This document shows, piece by piece, positions 56,625 through 64,000 of a DNA stretch of 64,000 bases. The stretch is from Phenylobacterium sp. (GTDB lineage Bacteria > Pseudomonadota > Alphaproteobacteria > Caulobacterales > Caulobacteraceae): NCBI RefSeq assembly GCF_022402485.1, contig NZ_JAKRSA010000023.1:62001-126000 (forward strand), in the 5' to 3' direction. Position 1 is the first letter of the stretch; every line of letters starts with the position of its first letter. The notes beneath the pieces were generated by a model. It did no database searches, was not told where the DNA came from, and saw only the letters and a program-made list of their open reading frames with translations. Position numbers and translations under genes: made by a program.

Positions 56625-57398
56625 CTAGGCCAGGATGCGGCCTTGGATCGCCGCCCGCATGGCCTTGTCGACCCCCAGGGCCTGCTCCAGATAGCCATCC
56701 AGCGATCCACACTGCTCGCGCATGACGCTGAAGGCCGCTTCAAGATACTCTGAATGGACGCTGAGCGCGGTGCGCACCGCCGCCTCCGTCGGGGCCCGTC
56801 CCGCATGTTCGGCGATGAAATCCATCATGAACGGAATACGCCGCGCGATACGGGTCTCGTCATTGGTCAAGAGGTAGTCAGAGATCAGGTCGTCGTCATG
56901 GACCCCGGCCATGTGGTGGGTGAGCGCACACAGCATGCCGGTGCGATCCTTGCCCGCCACGCAGTGCACCAGAATGGCCCCTTCTGAGGCCGAAAGGGCG
57001 CGGAAATAGCGCGAAAACAGGTCCAAATGACGGGCTTCAAATGGGGCTTCCCGATAGAACCTGACCCCGTCGGCCCGGAAGAAGTCGGCGCTGATGTCAG
57101 AGTCCTTCAGGGCCGCCAGCCACGGGTCGCCGGCCTCGCCCAGATCGTTCTCGATCACATGGGCCATGAACCCCTCAGGCCGTGGGGACGGCTCCCTGGC
57201 CCGTTCGGCCGGACGCCGGAGGTCGACCACCACCGCCAGGCCCAGCGCCCGCAGGCGGGCCAGATCGGCCGGGGTTGCGCGTCCATGATTGGCGGAGCGA
57301 AAGAGAACGCCAGAGCGCACACCGCGCCCACAGGCGGTGTCGTAACCTCCGAAGTCTCGGAAGTTCTCGATGCCTTCGAAGTCCATATGTCGATCCAT
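56625..57398 (-). CDS. Tyrosine-protein phosphatase (MptpB-like family)
   Basis: A 257-residue phosphatase with the P-loop HCVAGKDRTG: catalytic C146 and R152, with the Lys-Asp after Gly typical of the MptpB/LipA-like group of protein-tyrosine and phosphoinositide phosphatases. The N-terminal NFRDFGGYDT and VLFRSANHG, and VVVDLRRPAER before the active site, are family features. No signal peptide. Substrate unknown. Confidence 0.88.
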   Translation of the reverse strand: MDRHMDFEGIENFRDFGGYDTACGRGVRSGVLFRSANHGRATPADLARLRALGLAVVVDLRRPAERAREPSPRPEGFMAHVIENDLGEAGDPWLAALKDSDISADFFRADGVRFYREAPFEARHLDLFSRYFRALSASEGAILVHCVAGKDRTGMLCALTHHMAGVHDDDLISDYLLTNDETRIARRIPFMMDFIAEHAGRAPTEAAVRTALSVHSEYLEAAFSVMREQCGSLDGYLEQALGVDKAMRAAIQGRILA

Positions 57399-57474
57399 GG
57401 CCAGCCTCTAGACCCGCTAGCCCATGAAATCCAGGGCCTGGACGCCGGGCCGGCGGCGCCACAGGCTGGTGGTC

Positions 57475-58230
57475 ATGACAGAGCCCCAGACCACCCGATT
57501 CCAGAGCTTTGACGGCGTCGAGATCGCCATTCACAGCGCAGGCCAAGGCCGCCCGATCATCCTGCTGCATGGCTTCTTTTCCAGCGGCCAGCAGAACTGG
57601 TTCCTGCCCGGGCACGCCGACCGGCTGATCGCCGCGGGCTTTCAGGTGTTCGCCCCAGACCTGCGCGGGCATGGTCAGTCGGGTGCCCCAGTCGAGGCTG
57701 ACGCCTGGCCCCAGGATGTTCTGGCCAAGGACCAGGCTGCCCTGATCGGCCATCTGGGCCTCAAGGACTTTGACCTGGTGGGCTATTCTCTCGGCGCACG
57801 GACCTCTGTGCGCGCGGTGATCGGCGGGCTTCGCCCCAGCAAGATGGCCCTGGGTGGCATGGGTGCCTCCGGGGTCATGGCGGCTGGGGCTCGGGCGGCG
57901 ATGTTTGAAGATTCCATCCGCAACGGGGCGAACGCCCGCGACCCCAGGGCCGGCAAGTTCATCCAGGCCCTGATGGCCGAGATGGGCCTTAACCCCCAGG
58001 CCATGCTGGGCGTCCTGGCCGCGTTTCAGGAGACGACGGCGGCCGAAATCCAGGCCATCCGGACACCCACCCTGGTGGTCTGCGGCGAAACCGACCGGGA
58101 CAACGGCTCGCCCCACGAGCTGGTCGAGCTGCTGCCCCAGGGGGAACTGGTCATCGTACCCGGCGACCATCGGGCCGCCGCCAGCACGCCGGAGCTGGGC
58201 GAGGCGATCGTCCAGTTCATGGCCCGCTAG
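57475..58230 (+). CDS. Alpha/beta-hydrolase
   Basis: A 251-residue alpha/beta-hydrolase. The oxyanion-hole region is LLHGFFSSGQQNW, the nucleophile S105 is in LVGYSLGAR, and the catalytic His in VPGDHRAAAS near the C-terminus; the acid is probably the Asp of GETDRDN. Esterase or lipase-type activity is likely; substrate unknown. The upstream frame opens at 57424, but ATG at 57475 starts the conserved part. Confidence 0.87.
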   Translation: MTEPQTTRFQSFDGVEIAIHSAGQGRPIILLHGFFSSGQQNWFLPGHADRLIAAGFQVFAPDLRGHGQSGAPVEADAWPQDVLAKDQAALIGHLGLKDFDLVGYSLGARTSVRAVIGGLRPSKMALGGMGASGVMAAGARAAMFEDSIRNGANARDPRAGKFIQALMAEMGLNPQAMLGVLAAFQETTAAEIQAIRTPTLVVCGETDRDNGSPHELVELLPQGELVIVPGDHRAAASTPELGEAIVQFMAR

Positions 58231-58232
58231 GC

Positions 58233-59684
58233 TCAGCGGAACGGCGGCTCATCAAAGCTGCGCAGCTTGCGCGAATGCAGGCGGGGGCCTTCTTCGCGCA
58301 GCAGGTCCAGGGTGGCCAGACCAATCTGCAGGTGCTGGCCGATGGCCCGCTCATAGAAGGCATTGGCCTGGCCGGGCAGCTTGATCTCCCCGTGCAGGGG
58401 CTTGTCCGACACACACAGCAGCGTGCCATAGGGCACCCGGAACCTGTAGCCCTGGGCGGCGATGGTGGCGCTTTCCATATCGATGGCCACGGCCCGTGAC
58501 TGGTTGAACCGAAGGGCCGAGAGCGAATAGCGCAGCTCCCAGTTCCGGTCATCTGTGGTCACCACCGTGCCGGTGCGCAGGCGGCGCTTAAGCAGGTCTC
58601 CAGCCTCGCCGGTGACCCGCTCGGCGGCCTGGTTCAGGGCCACCTGGACCTCGGCGATGGGCGGAATGGGAATCTCCGGGGGCAGCACGTCATCCAGCAC
58701 ATGGTCGTCGCGCAGATAGGCGTGGGCCAGGACATAGTCGCCGATGGTCTGGCTGCCCCTCAGGCCCCCACAATGGCCGATCATAAGCCAGGCCTGGGGG
58801 CGCAGGACCGCCAGGTGGTCGGTAATCGTCTTGGCATTGGACGGACCGACGCCGATGTTAATCAGGGTGACCCCACGGCCGTCCTTGGCCATCAGGTGAT
58901 AGGCCGGCATCTGATGACGCCGCCAGGCGGCCTCGGCCACCACAAGTTCCGGATTTTCGGTCTCAGCGGTGACGACCACACGGCCCGCCGCCGACAGGGC
59001 GGTATAGGGCCCACCCGCCTTCAACTGGGTGCAGGCCCAGGCGACGAATTCGTCCACATAGCGGTGGTAGTTGGTGAACAGGATGTAGGGCTGGACATGC
59101 TCGGCTGGAGCGCCGGTGTAGTGGGCCAGGCGGGCGAGGGAGAAGTCGGTGCGCAGGCCATCGAAAAGGGCGAGCGGGCGGGCTTCTTCCAGGGCTGGAG
59201 TCCAGAAGCCGTCGGCAATCTCGTCACCGATATGGGCCAGGTCTGTGGTCGGGAAATGCCGGGCGATTTCGGCGGCACCAACATCAGCCTTGGCGAGGTC
59301 CACGGTGCCGTCCAGCACGTAGGGGAAGGGGATTTCCTGGGCTGAGCGCCCCACCTCGATGGTGAGATTGAAGTCGGCCATGAGCAGGGTCAGCTGCTCC
59401 ACCAGATAATCGGCAAAGAGGTCGGGCCGCGTCACCGTGACCGCATAGTCGCCTGGCGCCGAGAGCCGGGCATAGGCCCTGGCCAGCCGCGGATAGGCCT
59501 CCCCCCGGGGCCAGCTCAGACGCAGTTCGGGATAGGTGAAGGCACCACTGGCCCGCAGGGCCGGATCTGGAACCTCGCCAACCTCCAGAAAGCGCTGCAG
59601 GGCACCCCGAAGGGCCTTTACCGAGGCGAGGTATTCCTCGCTAAGCCGCGCAACGATGGCGGCGGGATCGTTCTTCATTGTCAT
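58233..59684 (-). CDS. amn: AMP nucleosidase
   Basis: A 483-residue enzyme that hydrolyses AMP to adenine and ribose 5-phosphate and so helps to control the adenylate pool. The N-terminal domain ([20 protein letters not shown]) and C-terminal nucleoside-phosphorylase-like domain ([20 protein letters not shown], and [20 protein letters not shown]) are those of Amn. Length is as in E. coli. It diverges from htpX. Confidence 0.95.
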   Translation of the reverse strand: MTMKNDPAAIVARLSEEYLASVKALRGALQRFLEVGEVPDPALRASGAFTYPELRLSWPRGEAYPRLARAYARLSAPGDYAVTVTRPDLFADYLVEQLTLLMADFNLTIEVGRSAQEIPFPYVLDGTVDLAKADVGAAEIARHFPTTDLAHIGDEIADGFWTPALEEARPLALFDGLRTDFSLARLAHYTGAPAEHVQPYILFTNYHRYVDEFVAWACTQLKAGGPYTALSAAGRVVVTAETENPELVVAEAAWRRHQMPAYHLMAKDGRGVTLINIGVGPSNAKTITDHLAVLRPQAWLMIGHCGGLRGSQTIGDYVLAHAYLRDDHVLDDVLPPEIPIPPIAEVQVALNQAAERVTGEAGDLLKRRLRTGTVVTTDDRNWELRYSLSALRFNQSRAVAIDMESATIAAQGYRFRVPYGTLLCVSDKPLHGEIKLPGQANAFYERAIGQHLQIGLATLDLLREEGPRLHSRKLRSFDEPPFR

Positions 59685-59739
59685 GGTCGATCATAGCGCC
59701 CCACGGCGAAGGTTTCGAGATGTCAGATCACCAGGCCAT

Positions 59740-59769
59740 CTTGCTAAAACCTGGCCTGACTCCCCATAT
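59740..59769 (+). promoter_or_regulatory. Heat-shock (RpoH-type) promoter of htpX
   Basis: CTTGCTA (59740-59746), 15-base spacer, CCCCATAT (59762-59769). This closely matches the sigma-32 pattern CTTGAAA-N-CCCCATNT and lies 31 bases before the htpX start codon. Confidence 0.75.
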
Positions 59770-59799
59770 CTGGGCGTCAGATCAATCGTCGAATGCAAG

Positions 59800-60738
59800 A
59801 TGCACAATCACCTGAGAACCTTCACGCTTCTGGCCGCCCTGACCGCCCTGTTCATGGGGATCGGCTTCATGATCGGCGGCGCCAGCGGCATGCTCATCGC
59901 CCTCGTCTTGGCTGGCGGCATGAACCTGTTCAGCTACTGGAACTCCGACAAGATCGTGCTGAAGATGCACGGGGCGCAGTTGGTAGATGATGCCCACCCT
60001 GAGGCGCTGATCCGCAACTATGTGCGCGATGTGTATGACATGGCCGACGGGGCCGGCATGCCCCGGCCGAAGGTCTATGTGATGTCCACAGACCAGCCCA
60101 ATGCCTTCGCCACCGGCCGTAATCCGGAGAATGCGGCGGTGGCGGCCACCGCTGGCCTGCTGCGGATGCTCGATCGCCGGGAAGTGCGCGGGGTCATGGC
60201 CCATGAGCTGGCCCATGTGAAGAACCGCGACACCCTGACCATGACCGTGACGGCCACGGTGGCCGGCGCGATTTCGGCCCTGGCCAACTTCGCTCTGTTT
60301 TTCGGCGGAAGCGACAAGGAGCGGCCCGGCGGCATGATCGGGACCATCGCCCTGATGATCTTGGCCCCCATGGCTGCCGGCCTCGTCCAGATGGCCATCA
60401 GCCGGGCGCGAGAATACGAAGCTGATCGGGGCGGAGCGGAAATCTGCGGTGATCCTGAGGCTCTGGCCGACGCGCTCCAGAAGATCGAGCACTATGCCCG
60501 AGGCACGGTGAACCTGCCGGCCGAGCGCAATCCGGCCACGGGGCAGATGTTCATCATCAATCCGCTGTCAGGCCGTGGCGCGGACAACCTGTTCTCCACC
60601 CATCCGGCCACCCAGAACCGGGTTAAGGCACTGATGGACATGGCCGGTAAGGTCGCGGCGCCGGTCCAGCGGGCGGCTCGGGCGGTGGGTACCGCTGTGC
60701 CGATCACCCGCCGGCCCAAGGACGGCCCCTGGGGGTAA
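59800..60738 (+). CDS. htpX: Membrane zinc metalloprotease HtpX
   Basis: A 312-residue M48-family protease that degrades damaged inner-membrane proteins. Two N-terminal helices, the zinc motif HELAH at residues 135-139 and two more helices (NFALFFGG region and [18 protein letters not shown]), with the third ligand Glu in [14 protein letters not shown]. The C-terminal [14 protein letters not shown] is the family signature. The ATG at 59800 is chosen because it directly follows the heat-shock promoter region; the frame is open further upstream. Confidence 0.96.
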   Translation: MHNHLRTFTLLAALTALFMGIGFMIGGASGMLIALVLAGGMNLFSYWNSDKIVLKMHGAQLVDDAHPEALIRNYVRDVYDMADGAGMPRPKVYVMSTDQPNAFATGRNPENAAVAATAGLLRMLDRREVRGVMAHELAHVKNRDTLTMTVTATVAGAISALANFALFFGGSDKERPGGMIGTIALMILAPMAAGLVQMAISRAREYEADRGGAEICGDPEALADALQKIEHYARGTVNLPAERNPATGQMFIINPLSGRGADNLFSTHPATQNRVKALMDMAGKVAAPVQRAARAVGTAVPITRRPKDGPWG

Positions 60739-60780
60739 GGCCCCGACGCAGGGCGCTCCCTTCAGGCCTAAGAGGAAAGC

Positions 60781-60797
60781 GGGGCGGCTTCGCCCCT
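60781..60797 (-). terminator. Terminator at the end of nrdB
   Basis: GGGGCG (60781-60786) pairs with CGCCCC (60791-60796) around GCTT; on the minus strand it overlaps the nrdB stop and is followed by GCTTTCCTCTT. Confidence 0.5.
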
Positions 60798-61839
60798 ACT
60801 CCGCCGGCAGGACGTTTTCGGTGCGCTTGATCAGCAGACGATCAAACTCCGACCAGACGCCGGCGTCCCCGTGCCATTGGCCCTTGGTGGCGGCCTTGGA
60901 ATATTCCGTGGAGCGGGCTTCGAAGAAGTTGGCGTGCTCCACCCCCGACAGCATCGACTGCAGCCACGGCAGGGGGTTTTCCTTCACCCCATAGACCTCA
61001 GGCAGATGCAGCTGGCGCAGACGCCAGTCGGCGATGAAGCGGATATAGGCCTTGATGTCGGCGGGCGTCATGCCCTGGACCTCACCGGCCTCGAAGGCCA
61101 GGTCGATGAACTTGTCCTCCAGCCCCACCACAGTCTTGCAGCAGTCGATGATGTCGTCGGCCACAGACTTGGTGACCACCTTGGTTTCGGCGTTGAAGGC
61201 GTGGAACAGCTGGATGATGCCTTCGCAGTGGAGGCTCTCGTCGCGCACTGACCAGGAGACGATCTGGCCCATCCCCTTCATCTTGTTGTGCCGGGGGAAG
61301 TTCATCAGCATCGCGAAGCTGGCGAACAGCTGCAGGCCTTCCGTGAAGCCGCCAAACATGGCCAGCGTCCGGGCGATGTCGGCGTTCGAATCGACGCCGA
61401 ATTTCTGCATGTAGTCGTGCTTATCCCGCATCTCCTGGTAGTCGAGGAAAGCGGTGAACTCAGAGTCGGGCATGCCAATGGTTTCGAGCAGCAGGGCATA
61501 GGCAGCGATGTGGATCGTCTCCATGTTGGAGAACGAGGCCAGCATCATCTTCACCTCGGTCGGTTTGAACACCCGCCCGTAGCGCTCCATGTAGTTGTCG
61601 TTCACCTCGACGTCCGACTGCGTGAAGAAGCGGAAGATCTGCGTCAGCAGGGCCCGCTCCTTGTCATTCAGCTTGGCAGCCCAATCCTTGACGTCCTCAC
61701 CCAGGGGCACCTCTTCGGGCATCCAGTGGACCTGCTGCTGCTTCTTCCAATAGTCGTAGGCCCAGGGATAGCGGAAGGGCTTGTACGCATAGGACGGCGT
61801 CAGGAGGCCTGGCAGGGAGCTGTGGGGGGCGTCGGTCAC
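60796..61839 (-). CDS. nrdB: Class Ia ribonucleotide reductase beta subunit
   Basis: The di-iron/tyrosyl-radical subunit, 347 residues. Iron-ligand motifs are visible: SDVEVNDNYMERY, FSNMETIHIAAYALLLETIG with the ligand Glu-x2-His, and SVRDESLHCEGI. YQEMRDKHDYMQKFG is typical. The GTG at 61839 is chosen: it follows AGGGAAA, while the open frame further upstream (to 62028) has no conserved residues. NrdA is not directly adjacent; an LpxR-like gene lies between them. Confidence 0.95.
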   Translation of the reverse strand: MTDAPHSSLPGLLTPSYAYKPFRYPWAYDYWKKQQQVHWMPEEVPLGEDVKDWAAKLNDKERALLTQIFRFFTQSDVEVNDNYMERYGRVFKPTEVKMMLASFSNMETIHIAAYALLLETIGMPDSEFTAFLDYQEMRDKHDYMQKFGVDSNADIARTLAMFGGFTEGLQLFASFAMLMNFPRHNKMKGMGQIVSWSVRDESLHCEGIIQLFHAFNAETKVVTKSVADDIIDCCKTVVGLEDKFIDLAFEAGEVQGMTPADIKAYIRFIADWRLRQLHLPEVYGVKENPLPWLQSMLSGVEHANFFEARSTEYSKAATKGQWHGDAGVWSEFDRLLIKRTENVLPAE

Positions 61840-62005
61840 GGCGGAATTTCCCTGGATCTGGGTGAAGCGGTGTCGGTCCAGACCATACCAGTGAACCGCC
61901 GGAGCGCCAGGGGGGAAACGGACCCTCAGACCCAAGATGTTGTTAGACGTTGAAGAGTGGCCACAAGATGCAGCGTCTGCGAGACTGCAGGGGACAAGCT
62001 CTACC

Positions 62006-62857
62006 CTAGTCCTGGGGCTTGATGGCAAACGAAAGGGCGACCACCTGGTCGTCTCGGGTTTCCTGGCCCCAGATCATGTGCTGCCCCTTCACCTCGCGGT
62101 GCACATAGCCCACCGAGGCCTGCACGGGCCCCTTGCGCCAGCCAACCCCCACATGGGCGTCGCCGATCAGGGCACTGGATTGGTCGGTGGACCAGCCGGC
62201 CTGGTCCCAGCCCCCCTGGTCGCGGAGCATATTGAGGCCAACCGCGCGGCCGCTGGCGGCGGCGAAGAGGTACCATCGCCCGGCCTGTCCAAAGGCCTCT
62301 CCGTCTTGGACCCCCATGGCGTTCAGTCGGTCCTCGACCTCGCTATCGCGGCTTTGTCCCAGGCGAAGTTCGGCCCCGGCCTCGGCCTGCCCGCCCCCCG
62401 CACCAAAACCAAGCCCCGCGTGGGGCGTGACATCCAGGTCATAGGCCCCGGCGGCAAAGTGGACGGCCCGGGGCCAGTTGCGGACCATGGTGACCTGATA
62501 GGCCTGTGGGTCGAATTCGGCTCGGTCGGGGTTGAGCGGCAGACCACCTGGACCCCGCATGGGGCCACCGACGCTGACCCTCAGGCTGTCGATGACGGCG
62601 CCGCTGGGCGACACGGCGACCGCTTGGCTGGTACGCCACCGCACGGGGCCCTGCCCCGCAGCATAGGCTTCCTGGTCGATGAGGGTCTGGATCGGGTCGG
62701 GGTCTATGGTCAGGGGTTGGGGCGCAAAGGCCGCATCCATGAGCGCATAGGCCGAATGGGTGAACTCGGCATCAGATCTCAGCCGGGTCTCGGCGACCGC
62801 GCCAGTTGCGGCGGCCCCCATACCCACAGCCAATATGATTCCAGCCGAACGCCTCAT
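62006..62857 (-). CDS. DUF2219/LpxR-like outer-membrane protein
   Basis: A 283-residue protein with a signal peptide (residues about 1-22) and a beta-rich body. The C-terminal half resembles LpxR lipid A 3'-O-deacylases: AGAELRLGQ, RWYLFAAASGRAVGLNML, ALIGDAHVGVGWRKGPVQAS and VGYVHREVKGQ, ending DQVVALSFAIK. The N-terminal strands carrying the LpxR active-site Asn-Asp pair are not recognisable, so it may be a degenerate or different enzyme. The ATG at 62857 follows GAGAGGGAACG. It sits between nrdA and nrdB. Confidence 0.6.
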   Translation of the reverse strand: MRRSAGIILAVGMGAAATGAVAETRLRSDAEFTHSAYALMDAAFAPQPLTIDPDPIQTLIDQEAYAAGQGPVRWRTSQAVAVSPSGAVIDSLRVSVGGPMRGPGGLPLNPDRAEFDPQAYQVTMVRNWPRAVHFAAGAYDLDVTPHAGLGFGAGGGQAEAGAELRLGQSRDSEVEDRLNAMGVQDGEAFGQAGRWYLFAAASGRAVGLNMLRDQGGWDQAGWSTDQSSALIGDAHVGVGWRKGPVQASVGYVHREVKGQHMIWGQETRDDQVVALSFAIKPQD

Positions 62858-62973
62858 CGTTCCCTCTCGAGCCCCGCATTGCCGCAGGGTCACATGACAC
62901 CATTCCATGAAGACTGAATGTCGTGAAGATACTGAGAGTTCCTCGCGGCAACTTATTGCCACGAATTGGGCCG

Positions 62974-63014
62974 AAAAGACAAGAAACCGGACGCCCCCGT
63001 GAAGGCACGCCCGG
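62974..63014 (-). terminator. Terminator after nrdA
   Basis: On the minus strand, CCGGGCG (63014-63008) pairs with CGTCCGG (62993-62987) with one wobble, followed by TTTCTTGTCTTTTC. Confidence 0.55.
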
Positions 63015-63038
63015 CTCTTCAGTCGTGTGGCCTTCGGC

Positions 63039-64000
63039 CTACTGGCAGGCTAGGCATTCCTCGTAGTCCGTCTTCTCGTGAGCGGCGAGCGCCATGGCGG
63101 GATGCAGGCTGGGGTCAACCACAGCCGCGCCGGCATGGGCGGCCCGCTGAACCGACTTTGAGCGCAGGTAATAGAGCGACTTGCACCCTCGCTCCCAGGC
63201 CATCCAGTGCAGCATGTGCAGATCCCATTTGTCCACGTCGCCCGGCAGGAACAGGTTCACAGACTGGGACTGGCAGATGTCGGGGGTGCGGTCAGCGGCC
63301 AACTCAACCACCCAGCGCTGATCGATTTCAAAGGCGGTCTTGAAGACATCCTTCTCGTCGGCGCTCAGACCATCAAGGTGCTGCACCGAGCCCTCGTTCT
63401 CCAGGATCGTGTCCCATACGGCTGGGGTGTTGAGGCCCTTTTCCTCGAGCAGGCGCTCCAGATAGGGGTTCCGAACCGCGAAGGTGCCCGACAGGGTTTT
63501 GTGCGAATAGATATTGGCCGGGATCGGCTCGATGCCGGCGCTGGTGCCGCCGCAGATGATCGAGATCGAGGCGGTCGGCGCGATGGCCAGCTTGTGGGAG
63601 AACCGCTCCATGACGCCGCGCTCGGCGGCGTCCGGACAGGGGCCGCGCTCCTCGGCCAGCTTGCGGCTGGCGGCGTCGCAATGGCGGCGCAGGTGCTTGA
63701 ACAGGCGCATGTTCCACGACTTGGCCAGCGCGCTCTCGAACGGCACGTTCTGGGCCTGCAGGAAGGTGTGGAAACCCATGAGACCCAGGCCCACAGAGCG
63801 CTCGCGGATGGCGGCGTAGACCGCGTTGTCCATCTCGCCCGGCGCGCGGCTGATGAAGTCCTGCAGCACATTGTCGAGGAAGCGCATCACGTCCTCGATG
63901 AAGGTCGGATGATCGCGCCATTCCAGGAACTTCTCGGCGTTCACCGAGGACAGGCAGCAGACCGCAGTACGGTCCTTGCCCAGGTGGTCCACCCCGGTGT
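63039..64000 (-). CDS. nrdA: Class Ia ribonucleotide reductase alpha subunit, C-terminal part
   Basis: Cut by the right window edge; about 320 C-terminal residues are present. NrdA reduces ribonucleoside diphosphates with the NrdB radical. Visible motifs include AVCCLSSVNAEKFLEW, RSVGLGLMGFHTFLQ, IAPTASISIICGGTSAGIEP, the radical-transfer tyrosine pair in SLYYLRSKSVQ, and the C-terminal shuttle cysteines CLAC just before the end. The visible part is intact. A terminator follows, so nrdA and the LpxR-like gene are probably separate transcripts. Confidence 0.96.
   Translation of the reverse strand, partial: TGVDHLGKDRTAVCCLSSVNAEKFLEWRDHPTFIEDVMRFLDNVLQDFISRAPGEMDNAVYAAIRERSVGLGLMGFHTFLQAQNVPFESALAKSWNMRLFKHLRRHCDAASRKLAEERGPCPDAAERGVMERFSHKLAIAPTASISIICGGTSAGIEPIPANIYSHKTLSGTFAVRNPYLERLLEEKGLNTPAVWDTILENEGSVQHLDGLSADEKDVFKTAFEIDQRWVVELAADRTPDICQSQSVNLFLPGDVDKWDLHMLHWMAWERGCKSLYYLRSKSVQRAAHAGAAVVDPSLHPAMALAAHEKTDYEECLACQ

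Noticed and set aside
61895..61960. tRNA-3'-end-like sequence on the minus strand before nrdB (TGAGGGTCCGTTTCC then GGCGCTCC)
   Set aside because: The T-loop lacks GTTCRA, and no matching 5' acceptor GGAGCGCC or anticodon arm is found within 100 bases. At most a remnant.

Overview
This is a GC-rich bacterial chromosome segment with densely packed core genes. It almost certainly comes from the Caulobacterales (Alphaproteobacteria), probably a Caulobacteraceae genus such as Caulobacter, Phenylobacterium or Brevundimonas. The evidence is a complete cpa/tad pilus locus, Flp pilins whose N-terminus (FVTRFLKDESGATAIEYGLI) matches my memory of C. crescentus PilA, CtrA-type TTAA-N7-TTAA boxes, clustered GANTC (CcrM) sites, and an alphaproteobacterial 4.5S RNA next to dnaX. 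I see no prophage, IS element, CRISPR array or complete tRNA/rRNA gene.

Layout. 1-6.3 kb: end of an RluA-type pseudouridine synthase, rpoH, an epoxide-hydrolase-like protein, a receiver protein with an altered phospho-acceptor, purA, a PagL-like outer-membrane protein, and a VOC protein coupled to a threonine dehydratase. 6.3-12 kb: a three-gene RND efflux operon. 12.4-18.2 kb: a TonB-C-like small exported protein, a chemoreceptor, a dienoyl-CoA-reductase-like SDR, a six-cysteine exported protein, and a TetR regulator next to a medium-chain oxidoreductase. 18.3-28.6 kb: rpmH-rnpA-yidC-engB, an exported amidohydrolase, argB, a HAD nucleotidase, dapD, dapE, truA, fmt and a small lipoprotein. 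28.6-38 kb: def, rmuC, recR, ybaB, dnaX, 4.5S RNA, nudC, a Rieske oxygenase, pheA, kdsB and a cytochrome c. 38-41.1 kb: NlpC/P60, an M17 aminopeptidase and a TadD-like TPR protein.

41.1-53.1 kb is the main accessory locus. On the minus strand lie three tandem pilA genes followed by cpaA-B-C-D-E-F-tadB-tadC. Diverging from them on the plus strand are a stand-alone CpaC-N-domain protein and two TadE-like pseudopilins. The pilA copies are almost identical; two share a 317-bp block with one mismatch. Each copy has a leader hairpin and a CtrA-like box whose outer TTAA lies 96 bases from the start codon. The adjacent divergent intergenic region has five GANTC sites in 124 bp. This cell-cycle-wired, multicopy pilin arrangement is the most interesting system in the window.

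53.1-64 kb: pabC-pabB, a class V aminotransferase, a tyrosine phosphatase, an alpha/beta hydrolase, amn, htpX behind a clear heat-shock promoter, nrdB, an LpxR-like outer-membrane protein and the 3' part of nrdA.

All calls come from reading the sequence and from recall of protein families. No database search was run.
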